Shown: positions 33,637 through 40,657 of the stretch, one piece after another
Position numbering within the stretch: the first letter of the stretch is position 1
Layout: each line of letters begins with the position of its first letter
NCBI GenBank assembly: GCA_945939115.1
Contig: CAMEVC010000024.1
Location: 1-40,657, forward strand
Direction of reading: 5' to 3'
DNA from: an uncultured Eubacterium sp.
GTDB taxonomy: Bacteria > Bacillota > Clostridia > Lachnospirales > Lachnospiraceae
DNA length: 40,657 nucleotides
Position numbers and translations under genes: made by a program
The notes under the pieces: generated by a model
Database searches by the model: none
Told to the model about the DNA's origin: nothing
The model's input: the letters and a program-made list of their open reading frames with translations, nothing else

Positions 33637-36153
33637 TTGAAAAGACCTTTTTTAGTGGCGGCGCTGCTTAGTCTGACCGCCACATGTTTATCTGTATATG
33701 CCAAGGCATATATCATTGTAACAGCCGGAATACTGGTTTTGTCAGGTATTGCGGTTTTCTTAAGGCGCAGAAAGGTTCCGTGTTTTTTCGCGCTGGTTTT
33801 TATATCTTTCCCGGTTATGGTGTTAAGAACTAAAGAATGTAGTAAGAGTATGTGTTATCAGGGGCATCTGTCGGATAAGACATATACAGCACAGGTTACC
33901 GGTCGTGTCACGTCAGTATCAAAGAAATCCAATAATTATGCAATCCGGATAGGAAATGCTGCAATCAGACCGGATAATTGGGGAGATGAAGTTACAGGTG
34001 GAATTATTATATATTCAGATGGGGAGTTCTGTAATCCGGGTGATTGTATTGATGTTAAGGTATGGCTTAAGGATTTTGATACAGGAACTAATGAGGGAGA
34101 GTTTAATGCAAGGGCTTATTATAATTCACTTGGGATTAATTATCAGGCATCTTTAACTGATGTTATCAGTGTGGGAAGTGAAGATTATAATTATATATCT
34201 TGTATATATAAACTATCTGACTCAATAAAGAATACATATGAAAAAGTGTTTTCTCACAAGAATGCAGGACTTATGGAATCAATTGTTTTAGGGGATAAGT
34301 CTCAACTTGATAATGAGATTAAGATTCTTTATCAGAATAATGGAATTGCACATATTCTTGCCATAAGTTCACTGCATGTCACATTAGTTGGGATGCTTGT
34401 ATACAGATTTCTTAAGAAAAGACTGAATGTTGTGTGTTCGGCATTTGTGAGTGCAGGAATTCTTCTGTCATATCTGTGTATGACAGGAAATAGTGTTTCT
34501 GCAAGCAGGGCAGTAATTATGCTTTTAGTCTTTATTGCTGCCGATGTGCTTGGAAGAACGAGTGATGGAGCTAATACACTTGGACTGGCTGTTGTGATAC
34601 TTCTGTGGGTTAATCCATTTTCAATTCTAAATACAGGTTTCCAGATGTCCTTTCTTGCTATGGCGGGAATTGTTTTTCTAAGACCTGTTTTACACAATGA
34701 GGACAATATTCTTGTTTTTATAAAAAGACCTGAAGAGAAGGAACTTAGTTTGCTGGGATTAATCGCTGTTAAGGTTCTTGATGGAATTATTACCGGGCTG
34801 AGTGTGCAGATAGCAACTTTGCCGGTTATGCTTGTGACATCGGGCCAGTTTGCGGTTATAAGCCTGATTCTTAATATTATCGTTATACCGTTAATGTCTG
34901 TTGTTATGATAAGCGGTATATTTACAGGATTAGCAGGCATGGTTTCTCTGGATGCGGCATATCTGTTTGCGGGAGCTTCGGAACTGACACTTGATTTCTT
35001 TGAGTGGCTATGCAGGATGTCTTCACATTTTAAGAAGGCTGTGATTGTAACAGGCTGTCCAGACAGTACACAGATTATTATTTATTATTTGGTTCTTACA
35101 GTATGGTGCGGGATGTATTTCTGCGACTTAGGAAGCTTTCTACATATTACAGGAGAGAAATGCTTACTTAACAGAATACAGGTTGTGCTTACTGTTATGT
35201 TTGTTTTATCTGCAAGCAAGCTCTACTACAGGATTGATGATGGATTGAAGATATCTATGCTTGATGTAGGTCAGGGGGATGCTGTGGTTGTTCATTATAA
35301 AAATGGCTCGAAAAGAATGAATGTGATGTTTGACGGTGGCAGTATAAGTGAAAATGAGGTGGGTAAGTACAGAATTTACAGTTATCTGAAATATACGGGA
35401 GTGAGGAGGCTGGATTATATTTTTGTCAGTCACTCGGACAAGGATCATGTTAGTGGAATATATGAGCTTATTGAATTATGTGACAATACATTTGAAATTG
35501 GAACTATTGTACTGCCGGATATCTCGGGCGGAAAAGGCGATGCTTCAATGGATGAGCTGGCTTTGACAGCTAAAGAGGCTGGGATAGATGTGAAATATGC
35601 AACTGCAGGCGATTCTGTCAGAGCAGGCGGGACTGCGGGAGGAGTAGACATAGCAGGAAAAGCAGGCGAGACTGCGGAAAAAAAAGAGACCGGTTTGGAG
35701 ATTACATGTCTGCATCCCTGTGAAGGTTACTCTTATGAGTCAACTAATGATTATTCAGCTATATATATGATTTGTTTTCAGGATTTTAAGATGTTAATGG
35801 CTGGTGATGCCGAGAGCAAGGCGGAGAAATGCCTGATGGAGGACTGCCTGTCGCAAAACAAGGAATTGTCATTAGGATTGAAGGTGGAAAATATCCTTGA
35901 GAAAGTGAATGTTCTTAAGGTAGGACACCATGGAAGTAAAGGTTCATCTTCTGAAGAATTCTTGAAAATATTGAGACCTGAAATTGCTTTGATTTCATGC
36001 GGGAAGGATAATTCTTACGGGCATCCGCATGAGGAAACGCTTTTGCGATTGAAGGAAGTAGATTCTGCCGTGTATCGGACAGATGAACTGGGGCAGATTC
36101 GCATTTATTGCAACAAAGCGGGCAACGTAAGATGCGAGCGGGGGACAGAATAG
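33637..36153 (+). CDS. comEC: ComEC/Rec2 DNA uptake channel
   Basis: 838 residues. An N-terminal DUF4131-like part with membrane segments and an OB-like region (about 1-190) is followed by the competence membrane domain (about 200-490; NGIAHILAISSLHVTLVG, GNSVSASRAVIMLL). The C-terminal metallo-beta-lactamase-like domain (about 545-838) has MLDVGQGDAVVV, FDGG, SHSDKDHVSG, MAGDAE and VGHHGSKGSS, with metal-ligand His/Asp residues intact. It should form the channel and possibly degrade the non-transported strand. The start is TTG, 5 bases after GGAAAGGAA. The last codons lie within a repeated hairpin element. Confidence 0.94.
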   Translation: MKRPFLVAALLSLTATCLSVYAKAYIIVTAGILVLSGIAVFLRRRKVPCFFALVFISFPVMVLRTKECSKSMCYQGHLSDKTYTAQVTGRVTSVSKKSNNYAIRIGNAAIRPDNWGDEVTGGIIIYSDGEFCNPGDCIDVKVWLKDFDTGTNEGEFNARAYYNSLGINYQASLTDVISVGSEDYNYISCIYKLSDSIKNTYEKVFSHKNAGLMESIVLGDKSQLDNEIKILYQNNGIAHILAISSLHVTLVGMLVYRFLKKRLNVVCSAFVSAGILLSYLCMTGNSVSASRAVIMLLVFIAADVLGRTSDGANTLGLAVVILLWVNPFSILNTGFQMSFLAMAGIVFLRPVLHNEDNILVFIKRPEEKELSLLGLIAVKVLDGIITGLSVQIATLPVMLVTSGQFAVISLILNIIVIPLMSVVMISGIFTGLAGMVSLDAAYLFAGASELTLDFFEWLCRMSSHFKKAVIVTGCPDSTQIIIYYLVLTVWCGMYFCDLGSFLHITGEKCLLNRIQVVLTVMFVLSASKLYYRIDDGLKISMLDVGQGDAVVVHYKNGSKRMNVMFDGGSISENEVGKYRIYSYLKYTGVRRLDYIFVSHSDKDHVSGIYELIELCDNTFEIGTIVLPDISGGKGDASMDELALTAKEAGIDVKYATAGDSVRAGGTAGGVDIAGKAGETAEKKETGLEITCLHPCEGYSYESTNDYSAIYMICFQDFKMLMAGDAESKAEKCLMEDCLSQNKELSLGLKVENILEKVNVLKVGHHGSKGSSSEEFLKILRPEIALISCGKDNSYGHPHEETLLRLKEVDSAVYRTDELGQIRIYCNKAGNVRCERGTE

Positions 36154-36177
36154 AGAAAAGTAGCATCTGTACCCCGC
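36138..36177. repeat. Hairpin element, copy 2, at the comEC 3' end
   Basis: GCGGGGGACAGA at 36138-36149 pairs with TCTGTACCCCGC at 36166-36177, with one G/A mismatch. The 15 bases 36163-36177 are the exact reverse complement of 5799-5813 in copy 1. The left arm encodes the final residues of comEC and its stop codon, so the element has fixed the end of that gene. No T-tract follows. Confidence 0.6.
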
Positions 36178-36277
36178 AGAAGCCAAAGGAGAAGCAGAAA
36201 AAGAGAGGTGTCGAGTTGAATGCAATTATTTAATTGTGAAATGGTTAGAAAGAAAATGATAGAAACCGAACAAAAGT

Positions 36278-36787
36278 ATGAAATATCCTTCAGACGATAG
36301 AATAGTCGATTCGTTATTTCTACATAAAGGATGGAGCGAGCTGCTTCAAAATCATTTTATGTCTAAAAAACTCGAATTGAAAAAATGGCAAAACGAAGAA
36401 TATGTATTATGCAAGAAGCATGAAGAAAACCTTATGTTCACCGGCACACAAGGAAAGAAACTCCGTTCCAAATCAGAAGTGATTATTGACATGCTGCTTT
36501 ATAAATATCAGATTCCGTTCCATTACGAAGAGAGGCTTGTTCTTAACGGATTCGAAATGTATCCGGATTTTACGATACGACATCCTATGACCGGCGAAAC
36601 CATGTATTGGGAGCATTTTGGACTGATGGATAATGAGATATACAGAAACAATGTATATCAAAAAATGAAAAGGTACTGCGAAAATGGAATTATTCCATCT
36701 ATCAATTTGACAGCAACATATGAAACAAATGATCACCCGTTGAATATTGAATATATCGAATCAATCATAAAAATTTACTTCTTGTGA
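36278..36787 (+). CDS. PD-(D/E)XK nuclease-like protein, probably N-terminally shortened
   Basis: 169 residues. The middle and end carry a nuclease-like signature: Glu in LRSKSEVIIDMLL, the YPDFTI motif, and YWEHFGLMDNEIYRNN, consistent with an E...PD...E-x-F/H variant of the PD-(D/E)XK fold. From memory, larger relatives (about 280-310 residues) in Clostridia carry roughly 120 further N-terminal residues; these are absent here, and an in-frame stop lies just upstream of the ATG. No clear ribosome site is seen. It may be a truncated remnant beside the hairpin element, or a genuinely short form. Role unknown. Confidence 0.6.
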   Translation: MKYPSDDRIVDSLFLHKGWSELLQNHFMSKKLELKKWQNEEYVLCKKHEENLMFTGTQGKKLRSKSEVIIDMLLYKYQIPFHYEERLVLNGFEMYPDFTIRHPMTGETMYWEHFGLMDNEIYRNNVYQKMKRYCENGIIPSINLTATYETNDHPLNIEYIESIIKIYFL

Positions 36788-36842
36788 TAAATGATATAAG
36801 AGTATTTTATGCAACAATTGGTTTGAATTTTTTGTAAATATA

Positions 36843-36872
36843 TTGACAACCATCTATGCGTTGATGTAATAT
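36843..36872 (+). promoter_or_regulatory. Promoter of arsR
   Basis: TTGACA at 36843-36848 and TAATAT at 36867-36872 are separated by 18 bases. An imperfect inverted repeat, CATCTA-TGCG-TTGATG (36851-36866), sits in the spacer. Confidence 0.75.
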
Positions 36873-36878
36873 CTACAG

Positions 36879-36894
36879 ATAGATGAACATCTAT
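36879..36894. promoter_or_regulatory. ArsR operator candidate 1
   Basis: ATAGATG at 36879-36885 and CATCTAT at 36888-36894 form a perfect inverted repeat around AA, just downstream of the arsR -10 box. This is where an ArsR repressor would block its own gene. Confidence 0.7.
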
Positions 36895-36914
36895 ATAACA
36901 AAGAGGTGATAGAA

Positions 36915-37238
36915 ATGACAAGAGAAGAGGTAGCAAATATCTGTAAAGCAATGTCAGACTCAAACAGGCTCAGAATAATAGAAATGCTTACGCAGGGAGA
37001 AAAGTGTGGATGCAATCTGCTGGAAGAACTGCAAGTAACACAGCCAACATTGTCTCATCATATGAAGGTTCTTGGAGATTGTGGTCTGGTTAGTTCTTAT
37101 AAGGATGGAAAGTGGCAGCATTATTCAATCAACTGCGAAAAGTTCAAAGAGTACAAAGATTATATCTCAGCAATCACTTGTTGTGGCAATACTACAGGAG
37201 ATATTAATTCAAAATGTTGTTGTGGATTAAAGCTTTAA
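36915..37238 (+). CDS. arsR: ArsR/SmtB-family metalloregulator
   Basis: 107 residues. The winged HTH has ICKAMSDSNRLRIIEMLTQGEKCGCNLLEELQV (given here in pieces) and TQPTLSHHMKVLGDCGLV. The CxC of EKCGC occupies the alpha-3 site where ArsR proteins bind As(III)/Sb(III), as in ELCVCDL of the classical family. A Cys-rich C terminus (TCCGN, KCCCG) may add ligands. The ATG 36915 is preferred over GTG 36906 because AGAGGTGAT (36902-36910) then serves as ribosome site. It likely represses its own gene and the permease operon through the two inverted repeats described here. Confidence 0.93.
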   Translation: MTREEVANICKAMSDSNRLRIIEMLTQGEKCGCNLLEELQVTQPTLSHHMKVLGDCGLVSSYKDGKWQHYSINCEKFKEYKDYISAITCCGNTTGDINSKCCCGLKL

Positions 37239-37274
37239 AGCAACTGAATAGGATACATGAAATGCTGGTGCAGA

Positions 37275-37304
37275 TTGTACCAGCAAAAAATAAAAAAATA
37301 TATA
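37275..37304 (+). promoter_or_regulatory. Promoter of the permease-arsC unit
   Basis: TTGTAC at 37275-37280 and TATATA at 37299-37304 are separated by 18 bases. The -35 box is inside a GCTGGT/ACCAGC hairpin (37264-37284), and the -10 box abuts the operator candidate. Confidence 0.5.
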
Positions 37305-37318
37305 GATGTTGGTCTATA
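37301..37318. promoter_or_regulatory. ArsR operator candidate 2
   Basis: TATAGA at 37301-37306 and TCTATA at 37313-37318 form a perfect inverted repeat around TGTTGG. It resembles the operator before arsR (ATAGATG core) and overlaps the -10/start region of the permease promoter. Confidence 0.65.
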
Positions 37319-37335
37319 TAGATGGAGGTGTATAT

Positions 37336-38331
37336 ATGTGGACATTTATACAAGACCAGATTCTTGGTATGAAATGGTTAAGTGTCTTAATTGGTAAATT
37401 ATTAACTGCACTAGGATTAGATACAACAGGAAAGCTTGGCGGAAGCATTCAATTTTTTATCTATGATGTGATAAAGATTGTATTTTTGCTTTGCATGTTG
37501 ATTTTTATCATAAGTTACATTCAAAGTTACTTTCCGCCGGAAAGAACAAAGAATATACTCGGAAAGTTTCATGGAATCGGGGCTAATATCATAGCTGCAT
37601 TGCTTGGAACAGTAACACCGTTTTGTTCCTGTTCATCGATACCTCTCTTTATTGGTTTTACAAGTGCCGGACTTCCGCTTGGAGTAACATTCTCTTTCCT
37701 TATTTCGTCCCCGATGGTGGATCTTGGTTCATTAGTTCTCTTAATGAGTATATTTGGTGCAAAAGTGGCTTTTTGTTATGTTGTTCTTGGTCTTGTGATA
37801 GCGGTAGCAGGAGGAACGTTAATTGAAAAACTTCATTTTCAAAATCAAGTGGAAGAATTTATTAGAAATACAAGGCAAATTGATGTGCCGCAGGAAGAAC
37901 TTACAGTGAAAGAACGTTTGAAATATTCTGCACAACAAGTGGCAGGGACATTTAAAAAGGTATTTCCATATATCCTGATAGGTGTAGGTATTGGAGCTTT
38001 TATTCATAACTGTATTCCACAAGATTTGATTGTGAGATTCCTTGGTAATGGAAATCCATTTGGCGTAATTATTGCAACAATAGCGGGAGTTCCAATGTAT
38101 GCAGATATTTTCGGCTGTATCCCGATAGCAGAAGCTTTGCTTGCAAAGGGAGCAAAGCTGGGCGTTGTTCTTTCCTTTATGATGGGGGTTACAACGCTTA
38201 GTCTGCCATCTGTGATTTTGCTTAAGAAAGTCATAAAACCCAAACTGTTAGGAGTATTTATAGCAATCTGTACGGTTGGAATTATCATTGTAGGATACTT
38301 CTTTAATGCGATACAATATTCAATCATCTAA
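37336..38331 (+). CDS. arsP: ArsP-like permease (DUF318 family)
   Basis: 331 residues, about eight membrane segments. The family motif TPFCSCSSIPLFIGFTSAG (about 98-116) carries the cysteine cluster. Other conserved stretches are SSPMVDLGSL and, in the second half, AGVPMYADIFGCIPIAEALL and TTLSLPSVILLKK. Relatives export trivalent organoarsenicals or other soft-metal species. In-frame ATG 37306 is rejected because it lies in the operator; GGAGGTG at 37324-37330 fits 37336. Neither ArsB nor Acr3 is present, so this permease is the only exporter of the cassette; substrate is inferred from neighbours. Confidence 0.9.
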   Translation: MWTFIQDQILGMKWLSVLIGKLLTALGLDTTGKLGGSIQFFIYDVIKIVFLLCMLIFIISYIQSYFPPERTKNILGKFHGIGANIIAALLGTVTPFCSCSSIPLFIGFTSAGLPLGVTFSFLISSPMVDLGSLVLLMSIFGAKVAFCYVVLGLVIAVAGGTLIEKLHFQNQVEEFIRNTRQIDVPQEELTVKERLKYSAQQVAGTFKKVFPYILIGVGIGAFIHNCIPQDLIVRFLGNGNPFGVIIATIAGVPMYADIFGCIPIAEALLAKGAKLGVVLSFMMGVTTLSLPSVILLKKVIKPKLLGVFIAICTVGIIIVGYFFNAIQYSII

Positions 38332-38372
38332 GGATGTAAATATATATTATTAAAGAAAAGGAGATTAAGAAC

Positions 38373-38669
38373 ATGGGATTATTTGGATTTGGTAAGAAAG
38401 TTAAAGAGGAAGGTTGTTGTGCATGCGGAGGAAATGGATGTAATATCAAGGTTTTAGGAGCCGGATGTAAGTCCTGCCATCAGCAATATGAAAATGTAAA
38501 GAAAGCAGTTGCTAATATGGAGCTTGATGCAGAAATTGAGTACATTACAGATATGGAAAAAGTAATGAGTTATGGTGTCATGAGCATGCCTGCTATTGTT
38601 GTGAATGAGCAGGTAGTATCTATGGGTAAAGTATTAAGTACAGCTCAAGTTGAAGAACTTTTAAAATAA
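38373..38669 (+). CDS. Small thioredoxin-like redox protein
   Basis: 98 residues. The N-terminal extension is cysteine-rich (EGCCACGGNGCN), and the thioredoxin core has the redox pair in LGAGCKSCHQQY and the cis-Pro region SMPAIVVNEQ. It fits the small redox-active disulfide protein 2 (TIGR00412-like) type that commonly accompanies DUF318 permeases. The extra N-terminal cysteines could bind a metal(loid). It may recycle the arsenate reductase or transfer metalloid to the permease; both are inference. AAGGAG precedes the ATG. Confidence 0.9.
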   Translation: MGLFGFGKKVKEEGCCACGGNGCNIKVLGAGCKSCHQQYENVKKAVANMELDAEIEYITDMEKVMSYGVMSMPAIVVNEQVVSMGKVLSTAQVEELLK

Positions 38670-38730
38670 CCTGGCTGCATATAGTATTGATTCAAAACTT
38701 TGCGAATAAAACAAGGAGGTGGTTTGAGTA

Positions 38731-39132
38731 GTGAAAAAGAAAAAAGTTGCATTTATCTGTGTGCATAATTCCTGTAGGAGTCAGATTGCGGAAGCACTTG
38801 GTAAATATATGGCAGGAGATGTATTTGAGAGTTATTCTGCCGGAACAGAAATAAAACCTCAGATTAATCAGGACGCAGTCCGTATCATGAAAGAAATGTA
38901 TGGAATTGATATGGAGAAGAGCGGTCAGCACAGTAAATTAGTAAGTGAAATTCCTGAGCCGGATATAGCAATTTCAATGGGATGTAATGTTAAATGTCCC
39001 TTTATCGGCAGACCATTTGATGATAACTGGGGATTACAAGATCCAACAGGACAGGATGATGAAACATTTAAGATGATAATTAAAGAGATAGAAGCAGATA
39101 TAATTAACTTAAAGAAAAATTTGCAAAAATAA
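38731..39132 (+). CDS. arsC: Thioredoxin-coupled arsenate reductase (LMW-PTP fold)
   Basis: 133 residues. The P-loop FICVHNSCRS holds the nucleophile Cys of the CX5R signature. The redox cysteines are in SMGCNVKCPFIG, here only three residues apart where the Bacillus/Staphylococcus enzymes have a longer gap. Arsenate is reduced to arsenite through a Cys relay and thioredoxin, which the preceding gene may supply. The start is GTG, 10 bases after AAGGAGGT. It is the last gene of the cassette; a role as protein tyrosine phosphatase is less likely given the extra cysteines. Confidence 0.9.
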   Translation: MKKKKVAFICVHNSCRSQIAEALGKYMAGDVFESYSAGTEIKPQINQDAVRIMKEMYGIDMEKSGQHSKLVSEIPEPDIAISMGCNVKCPFIGRPFDDNWGLQDPTGQDDETFKMIIKEIEADIINLKKNLQK

Positions 39133-39235
39133 AATATAGTGAAGATAATATATTTTGCAACATAAGATTAATCAAATAAAAACTTAATCTGCATCCTTAA
39201 GACCATGGCTGGAGGTCGCCAAAAGTGAATTTCTG

Positions 39236-39244
39236 TGTTATACT
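39236..39244 (+). promoter_or_regulatory. Extended -10 promoter of holA
   Basis: TG at 39236-39237, one base, then TATACT at 39239-39244 form an extended -10. The -35 region is poor. The start near 39251 lies about 60 bases before holA. The rest of 39133-39313 holds nothing I recognise. Confidence 0.5.
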
Positions 39245-39313
39245 ATCGGCATGGTTATATAGAATAAAGTTTATATTTTTATATATAGAATATTGCAAAC
39301 GGAGGCGGCAACC

Positions 39314-40288
39314 TTGAAGGTCATTAATGAGGATATTAAAAAGGGCGAATTTAAAAGTGTTTATCTTCTTTATGGAGAAGAAGAATATCTGAAGAAGCAG
39401 TACAAAGACAGGCTTAAGAAGGCTGTAGCTGGTGATGACACCATGAATTATTCTTATTTTGACGGGGAAAGTGCCAATGTAAAGGATATTCTCGATGTGT
39501 GTGAAACCCTTCCTTTCTTTAGCGACAGAAGACTGGTGGTTATGGAGGATACAGGATTTTTAAGGAGTTCTAATGATTCCCTGGCTGATTATATTAAGAA
39601 CATTCCGGATTATCTTATAATGGTATTTGTCGAGAAAGAAGTGGATAAGCGTAATAAAGTATATAAGGCTATAGATTCAGTGGGCTATGTATGTGAGATG
39701 AAAGCACAGACACAGGCTACTCTTGAAAAATGGATAGCAGGATTATTTGCTAAAGAAAATATGAGAATAAGCAAAGATGCGTGTGAACTTCTGCTTAACA
39801 AGACAGGTGCCGGAATGGATTATATAAGACAGGAAGTGGATAAGCTTGTGAGCTACTGTCAGGGAAGAGAAGCTGTGACAGCAGAAGATGTAGAAAAAGT
39901 CTGCTCTACACAGACTACAAGTCATATATTTGATATGATAAGTGCAATCGCAAGTAAGCAGCAGCAACAGGCTCTGAATCTGTATTACGACCTCCTTGCG
40001 TTAAAAGAGCCGCCAATGAGGATACTGTACTTAATAGTGCGTCAGTTTAATGGAATACTTCAGGTAAAAGACCTGTTGTCGAGAGGTGTTACAAACAGAG
40101 ATATTGCATCACGAATAGGAGTTGCTCCCTTTGTTGCCGGGAAATATCAGGCACAGGCAAAGCTTTTTGATATGAATACATTAATAGACGCATTAAACGA
40201 ATGCGCCCGTACAGAAGAGAGTGTTAAGCAGGGAAGAATCAATGATAAGCTGGGTGTAGAGCTGCTTATCATAAAATATAGTGAATAA
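39314..40288 (+). CDS. holA: DNA polymerase III subunit delta
   Basis: 324 residues. The clamp-loader delta pattern is visible: VYLLYGEEEYLKKQY near the start, FFSDRRLVVMED, the LEKWI region before the lid, NKTGAGMDYIRQEVDKLVSYC, and the C-terminal helical collar IFDMISAIASKQ...RILYLIVRQFNGIL. Delta opens the beta clamp during loading. GGAGG at 39301-39305 is 8 bases before TTG 39314; an upstream TTG at 39293 is rejected because it precedes the ribosome site. holA normally follows comEC in Firmicutes; here about 3 kb of other DNA lies between. Confidence 0.93.
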   Translation: MKVINEDIKKGEFKSVYLLYGEEEYLKKQYKDRLKKAVAGDDTMNYSYFDGESANVKDILDVCETLPFFSDRRLVVMEDTGFLRSSNDSLADYIKNIPDYLIMVFVEKEVDKRNKVYKAIDSVGYVCEMKAQTQATLEKWIAGLFAKENMRISKDACELLLNKTGAGMDYIRQEVDKLVSYCQGREAVTAEDVEKVCSTQTTSHIFDMISAIASKQQQQALNLYYDLLALKEPPMRILYLIVRQFNGILQVKDLLSRGVTNRDIASRIGVAPFVAGKYQAQAKLFDMNTLIDALNECARTEESVKQGRINDKLGVELLIIKYSE

Positions 40289-40300
40289 AATACAAACAAA

Positions 40301-40340
40301 AAAGAACCGGATGCGAGTGGGTGTGAGCATCTGGTTCTTT
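40301..40340. terminator. Shared terminator of holA and rpsT
   Basis: AAAGAACCGGATGC at 40301-40314 pairs with GCATCTGGTTCTTT at 40327-40340, with one non-Watson-Crick pair. Read on the minus strand, the stem is followed by a T-rich stretch, so it best serves rpsT; it may also end holA. Confidence 0.88.
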
Positions 40341-40362
40341 CTAAATTCATAAAAAGTTCTGA

Positions 40363-40626
40363 TTAAGCTAAATTGTTGACAGCTTTAGTGATGTGAGAAA
40401 CTTTTCTTGCAGCAGCGTTCTTGTGGAAAATTCCCTTAGAAGCAGCCTTCTCAATCTCAGCTATGGCAACAGGGAGAACTTCGTTAGCAGCAGCCTTGTC
40501 ACCAGCAGCAACAGCAGCCTCTACCTTCTTGATATAAGTCTTAACTCTAGACTTGATAGCCTTATTTCTCTCAGCTCTAACCTGACTTGTAATAACTCTC
40601 TTCTTAGCAGATTTAATGTTAGCCAA
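40363..40626 (-). CDS. rpsT: 30S ribosomal protein S20
   Basis: 87 residues, the usual S20 length. The sequence begins with ANIKSAKKRVITSQVRAERNK after the start, and is a Lys/Ala-rich three-helix bundle with NAAARKVSHITKAVNNLA at the end. It binds 16S rRNA in the small subunit. The start is TTG (40626-40624), 8 bases after GGAGG on the minus strand (40640-40636); a longer upstream frame is rejected for that reason. It converges on holA, a common Firmicutes arrangement. Its promoter lies outside the window. Confidence 0.96.
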   Translation of the reverse strand: MANIKSAKKRVITSQVRAERNKAIKSRVKTYIKKVEAAVAAGDKAAANEVLPVAIAEIEKAASKGIFHKNAAARKVSHITKAVNNLA

Positions 40627-40657
40627 TCCGTACACCTCCAAATCATAATTCAATAAT

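Noticed and set aside
37264-37284. GCTGGT/ACCAGC hairpin as terminator of arsR
   Set aside because: The stem is followed by A's, not T's, and it contains the likely -35 box of the permease promoter.

Overview
The window looks like chromosome of a low-GC (roughly 36-38 %) Gram-positive anaerobe of the Lachnospiraceae (Clostridia), close to Lachnospira/[Eubacterium] eligens or Butyrivibrio/Roseburia. This rests on strong AGGAGG-type ribosome sites, several TTG starts, a leucine T-box ahead of a long-form LeuA, a GGGtGRT-protein operon, a MoxR/DUF58 operon, and sortase-like surface architecture. Species assignment is inference.

Layout. 1-3704: the end of a left-handed beta-helix sugar-nucleotide-type transferase, then a response regulator and a large hybrid histidine kinase. 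3856-5585: a probably highly expressed pair, a NifU-like scaffold and a GGGtGRT protein of unknown function, closed by a strong terminator. 5586-6205: a gene-poor stretch with a GC-rich block, a hairpin element that recurs near 36.15 kb, and a self-contained tRNA-Pro(CGG) unit on the minus strand. 6206-9527: C39-like protein, GreA and a UvrD-family helicase, the last behind a consensus promoter; a DUF1292 gene overlaps it convergently. 9880-14067: a possible small RNA, an Lrp regulator, and a MoxR-DUF58-membrane protein operon. 14027-16181: leucine T-box and leuA. 16302-17723: a choice-of-anchor A surface protein with a 15-bp tandem repeat.

17795-25333: one long operon, maf - HAD phosphatase - small unknown - rlmH - parvulin-like foldase - type IIA topoisomerase B and A subunits. 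The A subunit lacks a recognisable GyrA box, so this may be the topoisomerase IV-like pair. On the opposite strand follow argH and a YfhO-like membrane protein (25491-29621). 29701-36153: a second operon, comEA - response regulator - histidine kinase - GerMN lipoprotein - comEC, which places a two-component system with a lipoprotein between the two DNA-uptake genes.

comEC, holA and rpsT are usually neighbours in Firmicutes. Here about 3 kb lies between comEC and holA: the second copy of the hairpin element, an apparently shortened PD-(D/E)XK-type nuclease gene, and an arsenic-type cassette (arsR, ArsP-like permease, small thioredoxin, arsC) with two inverted-repeat operator candidates. This looks like acquired cargo. 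The window ends with holA and rpsT converging on a shared terminator.

No CRISPR array, intact insertion sequence, phage or toxin-antitoxin module was seen. The most intriguing items are the GGGtGRT/NifU-like pair, the comEA-TCS-GerMN-comEC operon, the shared hairpin element, the short promoter-to-terminator unit at 9.9 kb, and the arsenic cassette.
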